This document shows positions 33,819 through 42,815 of a stretch of 48,756 bases of DNA, piece after piece. The stretch spans positions 1 through 48,756 of the forward strand of contig JAQBOK010000013.1 of NCBI GenBank assembly GCA_028288085.1, written 5' to 3'. A program made the position numbers and the translations under genes. The stretch comes from Mucilaginibacter sp. (GTDB lineage: Bacteria > Bacteroidota > Bacteroidia > Sphingobacteriales > Sphingobacteriaceae). Each line of letters starts with the position of its first letter. Positions within the stretch are counted from its first letter, which is position 1. Under the pieces are notes generated by a model. It saw only the letters and a list, made by a program, of their open reading frames with translations. It did not search any database and had not been told where the DNA came from.

Positions 33819-34475
33819 ATGAAAATCTCCCCTTTATATTTATTGATACTACTTGCTTTCTATACCTCATGCAGTAACAAAAAGGTAAAACAGGGCTCAG
33901 TTACCTACAGTATTGATTATCAATTGCCAGATAGCCTGAACAGGTATCTTATTTATTTACCAAAATCAGCGGTAGTTTATTTTAAGGGTGATTCAGCAGT
34001 AAGCATTCAGCAAATGAATGATGAATCAACCACAATTATTACCGATAAACCCACCAACTTTATGCGTGTGCTTTTGCGGTCGAGCGCTAAAAAATACGTG
34101 ATAGATTATAATAAGGCCGAACAGGCCGGGGAAGCGCCCGCGAAACTTGGATTTATCTATGTGGCCAGTACCGAAACTAAAACAATTTTTGGCCACAAAA
34201 CTTTAAAATACACCTTAACAGATAAAGCGACAGGCGAGAGTTCGGAAGCATGGTTTACAAAGGAAGTTTCCATTATACCGAATTCATTGACAATGGCTTT
34301 TGACACGGGCCACGGTGTTCCGCTGGCTTTTACAACTAACCAGAACGGGATGGTTATTAAAACAACAGTAAAGGAAATCAAGTTTGAACCGGTACCTGCC
34401 GGAATATTTTCGACACCTGCAGGCTACGCGCCGTTAACACCTAAACAGTTAAGGGACATGCCTGTAGAAAATTAA
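33819..34475 (+). CDS. DUF4412-like lipoprotein
   Basis: The 218-residue protein has a lipoprotein signal (lipid-attachment cysteine C18 in LAFYTSCSN) and then a mostly beta-rich domain beginning QGSVTYSIDYQLP, with KTIFGHKTLKYTLT, AWFTKEV and a C-terminal EIKFEPVPAGIFSTPAGY. These resemble the DUF4412/GLPGLI-type secreted domains common in Bacteroidota, for which no activity is known. It stands alone and precedes a convergent small gene. Confidence 0.75.
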   Translation: MKISPLYLLILLAFYTSCSNKKVKQGSVTYSIDYQLPDSLNRYLIYLPKSAVVYFKGDSAVSIQQMNDESTTIITDKPTNFMRVLLRSSAKKYVIDYNKAEQAGEAPAKLGFIYVASTETKTIFGHKTLKYTLTDKATGESSEAWFTKEVSIIPNSLTMAFDTGHGVPLAFTTNQNGMVIKTTVKEIKFEPVPAGIFSTPAGYAPLTPKQLRDMPVEN

Positions 34476-34557
34476 AATAGCCCCTTCTCCATATGAATTA
34501 ACTCCAATGGCTGGGCTGATTAACTTTCGAAGTGTAATATTTTAATTTAGAAAAAGC

Positions 34558-34713
34558 CTATTTTTCTCTATTCCGGTTTTGAGCGACTGCTGAAATGGCG
34601 AAGCCTAATGCAACACCAATACCTATACCGATAGCCATATTATTCAATGCAACACCAATACCTGCGCCAATTGCTATGCCGAGAGGTAGAAAATAATTAG
34701 GACGCCTTCTCAT
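34558..34713 (-). CDS. Small glycine-zipper membrane peptide (51 residues)
   Basis: A complete short gene: ATG at 34713-34711 and TAG at 34560-34558. The peptide starts MRRRPNYFLP, has two hydrophobic, glycine-rich segments built on the repeat GIAIGAGIGVALNN / MAIGIGIGVALGFA, and ends AQNRNREK. The underlying DNA repeat (GCAACACCAATACCT on the plus strand) appears twice, 38 bp apart, so the peptide grew by internal duplication. Such glycine-zipper peptides pack in membranes; function unknown. It lies 13 bp before the stop-side end of the longer esterase transcript, on the same strand. Confidence 0.7.
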   Translation of the reverse strand: MRRRPNYFLPLGIAIGAGIGVALNNMAIGIGIGVALGFAISAVAQNRNREK

Positions 34714-34744
34714 TAGAATAAAGATGCGGAATTATTGGCGTGCT

Positions 34745-35545
34745 TTATAACCGCTCTGCAAAGAAATTTAAGGAATCAATGATATGTTCAGACCAATAAG
34801 GCCATTCGTGCCCGCCCGAGTATTCTTCATAGGTATGCAGAATGCCTTCCTTTTCCATCTTTTGATGAAGGTTGCGGTTATAGCTTATCATCAGGTCATG
34901 TGTGCCGCAATCAAAGCGCATGGGGGGTAGTTGATGGCGGTAGTGTTTAAATGTTGCCAGCAGGTCCTCATCAACAATATTTAATGGCAAATAGCTTTTC
35001 AGACTTTCTTCAACAAAAAGCTTCATCTGCGGCAAACTTGTAATAGAAGATAGTCCGGACATCGCCCTGAATTTTTGCCCATATTTGGCACCAATACGCA
35101 AAGCGCCAAAACCGCCCATTGATAAGCCCGAAATAAATAAAGGCGATTCCACATCAGCGCCATCAATGCTTTCAATTACCGCGTCAATCACATCTTCGGT
35201 TATCCATTTTTCAAAATCGTAGCCGCTGTGCTGCAAATAACCTGAACCATCTCCCCATAGGCCATCTGATGGCATGGCAATGATCATGGGGGGCAAAATG
35301 CCCTGCTTTATAAGTTCATTTACCTTTAAATGCACGCCCGAACTATATGCCCAGCTCCACGCGCTGCCATATACACCGTGCAATAGGATTACAATAGGAA
35401 CAACATCTGTTTTTTGTACTTGCGGAGGTACAAATACACAAATATCTCCGCGCCCTTTAAGGTTGGGCGTTTTTACAGTTATAAATCGTAAATTGTTAGA
35501 TTCGTACTGTGGGTTTGATATTTCAATTGTTCTGAATCTTGACAT
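34745..35545 (-). CDS. Alpha/beta-hydrolase esterase (esterase D-like)
   Basis: From ATG 35545 the protein has 266 residues; the longer frame from 35623 would overlap the upstream gene and has no family support. The nucleophile elbow is SGLSMGGFGALR, an Asp in FDCGTHDLM and His in GGHEWPYW complete a triad, and VVPIVILLHGVYGSAWSWAY is the oxyanion strand. No signal peptide, so cytoplasmic. It lies 7 bp after the alcohol dehydrogenase gene in a three-gene operon. A S-formylglutathione-hydrolase-like role beside the dehydrogenase is possible, but carbohydrate-ester hydrolysis is equally open. Confidence 0.86.
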   Translation of the reverse strand: MSRFRTIEISNPQYESNNLRFITVKTPNLKGRGDICVFVPPQVQKTDVVPIVILLHGVYGSAWSWAYSSGVHLKVNELIKQGILPPMIIAMPSDGLWGDGSGYLQHSGYDFEKWITEDVIDAVIESIDGADVESPLFISGLSMGGFGALRIGAKYGQKFRAMSGLSSITSLPQMKLFVEESLKSYLPLNIVDEDLLATFKHYRHQLPPMRFDCGTHDLMISYNRNLHQKMEKEGILHTYEEYSGGHEWPYWSEHIIDSLNFFAERL

Positions 35546-35552
35546 TTTATTA

Positions 35553-36671
35553 TTAGTCAAATACGATGACCCCTTTGGCATTTCTGCCTGCAAGAAGGTC
35601 ATTAAAGGCTTTATTAAGTTCATTTAAAAGATAAGTGCGGGTAATCATTTGTTCTAATAATATCTGCCCGTCTTCATATAAGTCAATAATAGTTGGAAAA
35701 TCAATTTGTGGGCGGCATTTGCCGTATAAGGGATTAATATAAGTTTTGTCCCATTCAAAAAGGTTCATGTCAATGCTGATCTCTTGTTCAATACCGCTCA
35801 CCTGTACGGCTGTTCCGGCGTTGCGCACCATTGCCAGCGGTGCTGCCCCTAATTCTGGTTTGGCTGTGCATTCAAAAGCGTAATCGGCTCCCCGGCCTTC
35901 TGTTAATGTTTTTACTTGTTTAGCGGCATTTAAAAGTCCTGTATCTGCTTTATCCGCCAATATGGTATGCGTGGCGCCAAATGCTTTGGCCATATCAAGC
36001 CTGGTTTTATTAACATCAATTGCTATGATCTTAGTGGCCTTGGCTATTTTGGCACCCTGTATCACATTTAGCCCTACTCCACCAGTTCCCAGCACAACAA
36101 CAGACGAGCCGCGTTTTACCTTAGCCGCATTCACCACTGAGCCATATCCTGTCATAACTCCGCAGCTGATAATACTGGCCGCCGGGAAGCTCATTTTATC
36201 CGAATGATTTTTTACTATGGCAGATTCTTTAACCAAAGTATATTCGGCCATTGTACCAAGATTGAATGACCGAAGTACGGGTTGCCCCTTAAAAGTAGTG
36301 CCAGATGGGCAGGCATGGCCGGGTGTAAAATCATTGCCATGAGCTGTTACGGGCGAGGCTACCTCGCATAAATGCTGGTTGCCCTTTAAGCATTGAAAGC
36401 AGTGCCCACAGTGCGTAGCCCAGCTCAATATTACCTTATCGCCAGGATATAGCTCTTTCACACTCTTACCAGTCTTAACTATAATACCTGAGCCTTCGTG
36501 ACCTAAAATTAATTGTTTACCCCAGCTGAGCGAATCATAGTCGGTGTGACATAACCCTGCAGCTTTAATTTTTACAAGCACCTCGTCATCCCCCGGATCA
36601 TTAACCTCAATCTCACTTATCTCAAAACTGCCCTTGCCATTAGTTATGGCGGCTTTACAAAGTATTCCCAT
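35553..36671 (-). CDS. Zinc-dependent alcohol dehydrogenase (class III-like)
   Basis: The 372-residue medium-chain dehydrogenase has the catalytic zinc segment GLCHTDYDSLSWGKQLILGHEGSG, the structural zinc loop CGHCFQCLKGNQHLC, and the NAD-binding stretch VVVLGTGGVGLNVIQGAKIA. The length (about 370) and the GHEGSG/GDKVILSW pattern are closest to class III/formaldehyde-type dehydrogenases. It is the middle gene of an esterase-dehydrogenase-esterase operon, 9 bp after the first esterase gene. Substrate unknown: formaldehyde-thiol adducts and aromatic or aliphatic alcohols from released esters are the main candidates. Confidence 0.9.
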   Translation of the reverse strand: MGILCKAAITNGKGSFEISEIEVNDPGDDEVLVKIKAAGLCHTDYDSLSWGKQLILGHEGSGIIVKTGKSVKELYPGDKVILSWATHCGHCFQCLKGNQHLCEVASPVTAHGNDFTPGHACPSGTTFKGQPVLRSFNLGTMAEYTLVKESAIVKNHSDKMSFPAASIISCGVMTGYGSVVNAAKVKRGSSVVVLGTGGVGLNVIQGAKIAKATKIIAIDVNKTRLDMAKAFGATHTILADKADTGLLNAAKQVKTLTEGRGADYAFECTAKPELGAAPLAMVRNAGTAVQVSGIEQEISIDMNLFEWDKTYINPLYGKCRPQIDFPTIIDLYEDGQILLEQMITRTYLLNELNKAFNDLLAGRNAKGVIVFD

Positions 36672-36680
36672 CTCTAAATA

Positions 36681-37826
36681 TCAGTGCGTTTCATTTTTGC
36701 CGAATAAAAAAGTTAATGGTATAGCTAGTCTTTTTGACCACGCATATTCATTATGTGCTGCTCCCGGAAAAATCTTGTACATCACCTGTATCTCGGGGTG
36801 CTTATTAAGCAGGGCCTTCATTTTTTCGTTATCAATAAGGAAATATTTATCCAGGTCCTGATCGCCACAGTCTAAGTATAACCGTGTGCCCGGTAATTTT
36901 TTGGATGACGCGGCAAATTTGCTAATGAGCTGCCCCTCATCATAGGCAAAACCACTGGACAAACAGGCCGCTTTTGAAAAAACATTGGGATATAACCAAA
37001 CCATATAGAAGGAAATAAGGCCGCCCATGGATGAACCCATTATTGCTGTATTGTTTTTATCGGGTTTTGTGCGATAATTTTTGTCAATAAAGGGTTTTAA
37101 GTTATTTACTATAAATTTTAGGTAGTTCATCCCTTCCGGCGTACCCGAATATTCAACCCAGCGGTCTTTGGTATTATTTATAGCTACTATAATAAATTCC
37201 TCTGTCGCGCCTGTTTTGATCAGGCTATCCGCAATTTCATCCAGCCGCCATTCGCCAGAATAAATGGAACCTGGCATAAATACATTTTGCCCGTCGTGAA
37301 CATAGAGTACGGGATATTTTTTATTAGGCGATCTGTTATATGAAGGCGGCAACCACACCATTACATCTCGTGTATATTTCAGGTTATGGTCATCAAAATT
37401 GTGATAATATTTAATATTACCTGTTGCACCGCGGTTAAAAAGGTCGTTCCAGGTTAGCGGGCGGAGTATTAATGTAGTATCCTTTTTTATGCTGAAAGGC
37501 ACCTTTGGACCCTGGTAACGGCCATTTGTAAAAATGGCGCCCCTGTTGTATGTTCCCCTTGTTATTTGAAATTCCAGTAAAGTATTTACAGGAAATGAGT
37601 GAGTGAGTAGCCAGGTTGTATCATCCTGCCGGGTCATTTTTCCCTTGGTAAAATCAAACCAGCTGCCAAATATTTCCTGGTTACCTATTACCACCAGGGT
37701 ATCTGTTTTGGGTACTTTGGGCGATATAATCACCTTGATTGTAAGCTGGGCTGTTTGTGCAAATATCACAGCCGGTAAAATTACCAACGCAGCTAATAAC
37801 AGAATGTGATACGGTTTAACTTTCAT
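36681..37826 (-). CDS. Secreted esterase with N-terminal CBM20-like domain
   Basis: The 381-residue protein has a signal peptide cleaved near AVIFAQ (about residue 23), then a beta-rich module (about 25-130) with KTDTLVVIGNQEIFGSWFD, resembling CBM20 starch-binding domains, followed by an esterase D/CE1-like hydrolase (about 150-375). The serine elbow is MGSSMGGLISFY, and HNEYAW near the C-terminus carries the histidine. It probably works in the periplasm or outside on polysaccharide-linked esters. First gene of a three-gene operon, with a fairly good Shine-Dalgarno-like AGGTGAGG before ATG 37826. Confidence 0.88.
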   Translation of the reverse strand: MKVKPYHILLLAALVILPAVIFAQTAQLTIKVIISPKVPKTDTLVVIGNQEIFGSWFDFTKGKMTRQDDTTWLLTHSFPVNTLLEFQITRGTYNRGAIFTNGRYQGPKVPFSIKKDTTLILRPLTWNDLFNRGATGNIKYYHNFDDHNLKYTRDVMVWLPPSYNRSPNKKYPVLYVHDGQNVFMPGSIYSGEWRLDEIADSLIKTGATEEFIIVAINNTKDRWVEYSGTPEGMNYLKFIVNNLKPFIDKNYRTKPDKNNTAIMGSSMGGLISFYMVWLYPNVFSKAACLSSGFAYDEGQLISKFAASSKKLPGTRLYLDCGDQDLDKYFLIDNEKMKALLNKHPEIQVMYKIFPGAAHNEYAWSKRLAIPLTFLFGKNETH

Positions 37827-38028
37827 TACTTCCTCACCTTTAGCCCATTATGAAAAATATAAATGACACTATTGGATCGGTGACGAAGTAACCAGTATTT
37901 TATTGGTAAAAAAATAACAATATTGGCTATTTATTGGCGGATATTATTCAAAAAGAACGATTTATGAGCAATAGGATTATAAATGCAATTTTTAGATAAT
38001 TTGTACCACTTTTAAAGTAATTTCTTCA

Positions 38029-38059
38029 TTGTGCTTCGACAAAAGGTTCTTTTACTTTG
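38029..38059 (+). promoter_or_regulatory. Candidate promoter of the GH13 gene
   Basis: TTG (38029-38031), 20 nt, then TTACTTTG (38052-38059), one mismatch to TAnnTTTG. The leader would be about 15-20 nt. The gap 37827-38081 between the two divergent genes shows no other structure. Confidence 0.45.
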
Positions 38060-38081
38060 GATATCCTGTAAACCTGTATAA

Positions 38082-39662
38082 ATGATAAAAAATAAGTTTG
38101 CAATAGTTACTGCCTTGTTGTGCGGTCTTGTGTGCCCCTTTGTTAATGCCCAAAAGCATACAAAACATATAGCTGCAAAGGGTGAGATCATCTATCATAT
38201 TTTTCAAAGAAGTTTTTATGATAGCAATGGCGATCAGCATGGAGATCTCACGGGTATACGGCTAAAGCTGGATTATTTGCAGCAATTAGGAGTAACGGCT
38301 ATATTACTTACTCCACTTTACGAATCTGTCTTCTATCATAATTATTTTTCGGGCGATTTTAAAAAGATCGATCCGCGCTATGGCACCATGCAGGATTATT
38401 TGAGGCTGGTAAAGGAATTACACCGCCGGGGTATGAAGTTTTACATGGATATGGAAACTCAATACGTAACAGAAGATCATACCTGGTGGAAGGAAGGGAT
38501 CAATAACCCGAAATCAAAATACGCAGATTATATTATTTATGATGACGCAGCGCATACTAAACCTTCGTCTATTGTATATGGGGTTAACGGCTTATTGGGA
38601 TACGATAGCGTTTTTCGTAAAATAACTACTGTGAATTTAAACAGCCTAAAAGTATTGGATTATAATTATCGACTGTTTAAATTCTGGATGGACCCGAATA
38701 GTGATGGAAAATTTGATGATGGAGTTGACGGCTTCCGCCTAGACCACATGATGAATAACCTGGATAATAAGGGGTTGATGCCTCATTTGTTCAATACATT
38801 CTGGAATCCTTTGATCAATAAATTAAGGCGGGTGAATCCGAAAATAAACATCGTAGCTGAACAAGCCAACTGGGCCTCCTTTGGTGTTGATTATTTAACG
38901 CATGGCGGGGTCGACAGGGTGTTTGATTTCCGCTTAGCTTATGCAATCCGTTCGTTTGAGAAATCACAAATAACGTCAGCTGCAGATTCCACCTTTATAT
39001 TAACCCCGGCGGGTAAACAACAAGTAGTATTTTTAGAGAACCATGATACACCCCGGTTTAGCTTTGGAGTAAAGGGCGACATAGCTAAATTAAAAGTAGG
39101 TGCTGCCCTAAACCTGCTGCTTGGCGGAATACCAGCTATTTATTACGGACAAGAATTGGGTATGACAGGTAATAGCGGGAAATTTGGTGCTACCGATGCC
39201 AATGAGATACCTGACAGGCAGGCTTTTGAATGGTACGCATCTGACCAGGGGAAAGGCATGGCCTATTGGTATAAGTTAAAAGGGCCATGGAAAGACAAAT
39301 TTAATGATGATAAGCCCAATGACGGAATTTCGCTGGAGGAAGAGATCAATGATCCTAACTCACTTTGGAACTTTTACCATACCATGATAGGCTTAAGGAA
39401 GTTGAATCCGGTTATTATAAAAGGGGCTTATAAAACATTAACAAATAATAAGGATAAGGTATTCTCTTTTGAAAGGGCCGAAGGGAATAAAAAGGTAATT
39501 GTAGTTGTCAATCTATCTGATAAGGATCAAGAAACAACTGTTCAATTGACCGGTAATGCCGCGGGTATTAAAACCTTATATGGCAATGGTCAACCTGAAA
39601 TTAGTGAGCATACTATTAAGGTAAAATTGGCGGCTTATAATGTCGAAGTTTGGGCCCTCTAA
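38082..39662 (+). CDS. Secreted GH13 (alpha-amylase family) enzyme
   Basis: The 526-residue protein has a signal peptide (about residues 1-23, cleavage after VNA) and the GH13 barrel. Catalytic residues visible: nucleophile D221 in VDGFRLDHMMNN, acid/base E260 in NIVAEQANW, and D322 in FLENHDTPR. Conserved region I, normally D-x-x-x-NH, reads FYMDMETQYVTEDHTW (residues 120-135), a known deviation in some Bacteroidota subgroups. The C-terminal beta domain starts near residue 440. It probably acts on maltooligosaccharides or related alpha-glucans in the periplasm. The neighbouring CBM20-like esterase supports a starch-related role. Confidence 0.93.
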   Translation: MIKNKFAIVTALLCGLVCPFVNAQKHTKHIAAKGEIIYHIFQRSFYDSNGDQHGDLTGIRLKLDYLQQLGVTAILLTPLYESVFYHNYFSGDFKKIDPRYGTMQDYLRLVKELHRRGMKFYMDMETQYVTEDHTWWKEGINNPKSKYADYIIYDDAAHTKPSSIVYGVNGLLGYDSVFRKITTVNLNSLKVLDYNYRLFKFWMDPNSDGKFDDGVDGFRLDHMMNNLDNKGLMPHLFNTFWNPLINKLRRVNPKINIVAEQANWASFGVDYLTHGGVDRVFDFRLAYAIRSFEKSQITSAADSTFILTPAGKQQVVFLENHDTPRFSFGVKGDIAKLKVGAALNLLLGGIPAIYYGQELGMTGNSGKFGATDANEIPDRQAFEWYASDQGKGMAYWYKLKGPWKDKFNDDKPNDGISLEEEINDPNSLWNFYHTMIGLRKLNPVIIKGAYKTLTNNKDKVFSFERAEGNKKVIVVVNLSDKDQETTVQLTGNAAGIKTLYGNGQPEISEHTIKVKLAAYNVEVWAL

Positions 39663-39792
39663 ATTTATTTAGACTCATCTTCCGGTACTGCCCTCTATTT
39701 CCTGCCATTTAAGCTTTTAAAATTAATTGTTATAATAGTATTAATAAAGCTACACGCTAAGTGATAATTTTACCTGTCCAATTGGTAACCAA

Positions 39793-40863
39793 ATGATCAG
39801 ACGTTTTTTTTACTTGTTTTTACTCCTGGCGGTTAACCCGGCTTTTGCGAAACAAACCCATCCTGTATTAAAGCTGTTCAAAGCAAATGATCCCAATATC
39901 CAATACTTTGGAAGAATTGATCTTTCAAATCCTTTGAAACCACGGTTTTGGTCGCCGGGAGTCTATATTAATGTAAAGTTCAAAGGAACATCCTGCGAAT
40001 TGATCATTTATGATGAGGTGGGCGGCGACAACCATAATTATGTCGAAATTGCTATTGATGACGACCCGCCTTTCAGGGTAAAACTGACAGATAAGGTAAA
40101 CATGGTAAAAGCCGTACAGGGCCTTGCCAATACCGCCCATGTAATTACCATTTGTAAGGATACCGAATCGGGTATTGGCTATATAGAGTTTGTTGGATTG
40201 AAATGTGCACAAATATTACCGTTACCGCCCAAACCAAAACGGAAAATTGAATATATAGGCGATTCCATCACGACAGGATCAGGCATTGATATAGCAGAAA
40301 CACCCTGCGACAAGGGTAAATGGTATGATCAGCATAATGCTTATATGAGTTATGGCGCGCTTACTTCACGTGCACTGAATGCCCAATGGCAGTTAACCGC
40401 TGTAGCCGGAATCGGTCTTACCCATAGCTGTTGCAATATGGATATCATTATGCCGGATGTGCTTGACAAAGTGTATCTGCGCAACAATAAAATATCCTGG
40501 GATTTTAACCGTTACCAGCCCGATGTGGTGACTATATGTCTTGGACAGAATGATGGAATAGTTGATTCCACGCTGTTTTGTAATGCCTATGTTCAGTTTA
40601 TTGGCAGCGTTAGAAAACATTACCCCCAAGCCGCTATTATTTGCCTTACCAGTCCTATGGCTAATGACCAGCTTCGTGCTGTTTTAAAAAAGTATTTATC
40701 AGGTATTACTGCCGCTTTGAATAGTGGTGGCGACAAAAAGGTTTATAAATATTTTTTTCCCAAGCAATATCATAACGGCTGCGGTGGTCATCCGGACATG
40801 GAGGAACAGGGGCAAATAGCTGATGAACTGACGAACTATATCAGACAACTTGAGGGTTGGTAG
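39793..40863 (+). CDS. Secreted SGNH hydrolase, CE2-like acetyl esterase
   Basis: The 356-residue protein has a short signal peptide (residues 1-19), a beta-sandwich of about 120 residues (YFGRIDLSNPLKPRFWSPG), and a C-terminal SGNH hydrolase domain with the nucleophile S158 in YIGDSITTGSG, the VTICLGQNDG segment, and GCGGHPDMEEQ supplying the histidine near the C-terminus. This two-domain layout is that of carbohydrate esterase family 2, which removes acetyl groups from xylan and other glycans. It follows the GH13 gene by 130 bp without a visible terminator. It fits the hemicellulose theme of the locus. Confidence 0.88.
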   Translation: MIRRFFYLFLLLAVNPAFAKQTHPVLKLFKANDPNIQYFGRIDLSNPLKPRFWSPGVYINVKFKGTSCELIIYDEVGGDNHNYVEIAIDDDPPFRVKLTDKVNMVKAVQGLANTAHVITICKDTESGIGYIEFVGLKCAQILPLPPKPKRKIEYIGDSITTGSGIDIAETPCDKGKWYDQHNAYMSYGALTSRALNAQWQLTAVAGIGLTHSCCNMDIIMPDVLDKVYLRNNKISWDFNRYQPDVVTICLGQNDGIVDSTLFCNAYVQFIGSVRKHYPQAAIICLTSPMANDQLRAVLKKYLSGITAALNSGGDKKVYKYFFPKQYHNGCGGHPDMEEQGQIADELTNYIRQLEGW

Positions 40864-40921
40864 TTATCTTCATAGGAATCCTGGTTAGTATTCAGCTTAT
40901 CTTGTGATTATTTGTGAAGAC

Positions 40922-42043
40922 TCAATTTCTTTCATGAATGGGAGCATGCCTGAGCTTTAAAAACCCACCTTCTCTTTTAGAGAAAACAGTTTTTATTTCC
41001 GAAATTATTGATAAAGCGATTTCTTCAGGACTTATCGCGCCTATATCCAAACCCGCCGGGGCGAAAATACGACCCATATCCTTGTCAGATAACGAAATGC
41101 TTTCTTCATTCAGCTCGTTAAAAATCTTTTCAGATCTCACCCTTGGCCCTAACATCCCAACATAAAACGCTTCTGTCTTTAATGCTTTTGGCAAATTTAT
41201 TTTATCGGTTTTGTAATCGTGTGACATTAAAACAATTGCAGTGTACTGGTCAATTTGGATATCGTTCAATTTATCATAACCAAAAATCGCATCTACTGTA
41301 TCAGCTAATTTTGAATTTATTTTCAATGGATTTGACACCATGGTTACCCGCCACCCCACCTCTTTTATAAGCCTGGCAAGCGGATAGATGTCATATTGAT
41401 GTCCCATTAAAACTATATGAATTTCGGGTAACAATATTTCAATAAATACGGATAGTTTTCTTCCCTCTGGCAATTCAATTCGCCACGGACCCGATTTACT
41501 GCTTTCAATTTGCCGGACTATTTGTTCTTGTAATTGTTTGTTAATCTCCTGATAAGCAAAAATACCCGGGCTTTCTGATTCTTTATATTGAATTACATCC
41601 CCGGCTTTTAGATTTAACCATTCGCCCTGGAGATCAGTAACAGTGACCAGTATATGTGTTTGCCTGTTTGCTGCAACGCATGACATTAGAACTTCAACCG
41701 GATTGTTTTTATTTTGAAATTCAAGGGGAGTGAACAGAACATCAATGATGCCATTGCAGCCCAACCCCACTCCAATTTGATATGCATCGTCGTCCGTAGT
41801 ATCGTAAGTCACCAATGATGACTCTGATTTTGCGATGGCCATACGCGCACGTTTTAATGCATCACCTTCCAGGCAGCCACCACTTATTCCACCTACCCAA
41901 ACGCCGTCATCTGTTACTAACATCCGGGCTCCCGTTCGCCTGTAAGATGAGCCCTCAACCCGCACGACAGTTGCCAACGCAGCGCGGACAGATAATTTAT
42001 CCAATTTTTGGTATGCACTAATTATGGCTTTTATTTCTTTCAT
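40922..42043 (-). CDS. XdhC-family protein
   Basis: Starting at ATG 42043 (M17 of the longest frame) the protein has 373 residues. The N-terminal XdhC/CoxI segment reads AALATVVRVEGSSYRRTGAR and GGISGGCLEGDALKRA, with the conserved glycine-cysteine; a Rossmann-like C-terminal domain includes VLMSHDYKTDK and YVGMLGPRVR. XdhC proteins handle the molybdenum cofactor for xanthine dehydrogenase-type enzymes. No molybdoenzyme gene is in the window, so the client is encoded elsewhere. It lies 50 bp after the M23 peptidase gene on the same strand. Confidence 0.92.
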   Translation of the reverse strand: MKEIKAIISAYQKLDKLSVRAALATVVRVEGSSYRRTGARMLVTDDGVWVGGISGGCLEGDALKRARMAIAKSESSLVTYDTTDDDAYQIGVGLGCNGIIDVLFTPLEFQNKNNPVEVLMSCVAANRQTHILVTVTDLQGEWLNLKAGDVIQYKESESPGIFAYQEINKQLQEQIVRQIESSKSGPWRIELPEGRKLSVFIEILLPEIHIVLMGHQYDIYPLARLIKEVGWRVTMVSNPLKINSKLADTVDAIFGYDKLNDIQIDQYTAIVLMSHDYKTDKINLPKALKTEAFYVGMLGPRVRSEKIFNELNEESISLSDKDMGRIFAPAGLDIGAISPEEIALSIISEIKTVFSKREGGFLKLRHAPIHERN

Positions 42044-42093
42044 GTTTTTAAACCAGTTTTGGTTTATTATTGACCAGATTGAATATCGCAATT

Positions 42094-42792
42094 TTACTCC
42101 ATTTCAGAGAACTGCAATAGTAAATTCGGGTCAGGAATATTTTTGAGGTATTTTTCTTTTTCTGAATACCGGCCCACACCGGGATAATCACCAAAGCAGC
42201 CTTCCATATCAAACATTAGCTGAAAATGGAGATGTGGCGGCCAATGTCCATTTTCATCCTGATTGCCAAAAACTGCGATCTGTTGTCCTTCGGCAATTGA
42301 ATCGCCTACAGATAAACATTCAAGGCTCTCTCTATTCAAATGGCCATAAAGGGAGTACATATCCAAGCCACCAAGCTGATGCTTCAATATAATGGTTGGC
42401 CCATAATCGCCAAAATTGTTATTATCCGCAAAACTGTGGATTTGACCATTTATGGGTGCATAAACGGGGGTTCCGGCTTCTGCCCATATATCTACGCCAA
42501 GGTGCAGGCGCCGCGGTTCATCACCGGTATTGAATAACTCACTGCGGGCGTACAGGGTGCGGTGCTCCATATAGCCGCCAATGCCATATCTGCAATTATT
42601 ATCAGCTAATTTTTTACTTACCCAAATACTGAATTTCTCCGTGTCGTTTACATTTTCGGGGCTTAATTCGGTATTAGAAGCGGTAAAATCAAACTTAAAT
42701 AACCGGTCAATCCCAGGGTTGAAATCTACTACTTTGCCAATTTCGCCCGGGTGGCTCTTTATGAAATTCTCTAAAAGGGCGTGCTTATGCAT
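42094..42792 (-). CDS. M23-family metallopeptidase without signal peptide
   Basis: The 232-residue protein has a LytM/M23 catalytic core: HLGVDIWAEAGTPVYAP (first His and Asp ligands) and PPHLHFQLMFD (HxH), with GHLNRESLECLSVGDSI between. The N-terminal 90 residues lack a signal peptide or membrane segment, which is unusual for an enzyme family that cuts peptidoglycan bridges outside the cytoplasm. In some Bacteroidota this domain is fused to metabolic enzymes; here it stands alone beside XdhC. The metal site looks complete, so it may process a cytoplasmic peptide or be exported by another route. Confidence 0.9.
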   Translation of the reverse strand: MHKHALLENFIKSHPGEIGKVVDFNPGIDRLFKFDFTASNTELSPENVNDTEKFSIWVSKKLADNNCRYGIGGYMEHRTLYARSELFNTGDEPRRLHLGVDIWAEAGTPVYAPINGQIHSFADNNNFGDYGPTIILKHQLGGLDMYSLYGHLNRESLECLSVGDSIAEGQQIAVFGNQDENGHWPPHLHFQLMFDMEGCFGDYPGVGRYSEKEKYLKNIPDPNLLLQFSEME

Positions 42793-42815
42793 TTACCATA
42801 AATAATAGGAAAATA

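Noticed and set aside
35546..35623. N-terminal extension of the cytoplasmic esterase
   Set aside because: It would overlap the end of the upstream dehydrogenase gene, and family similarity begins at the ATG at 35545.
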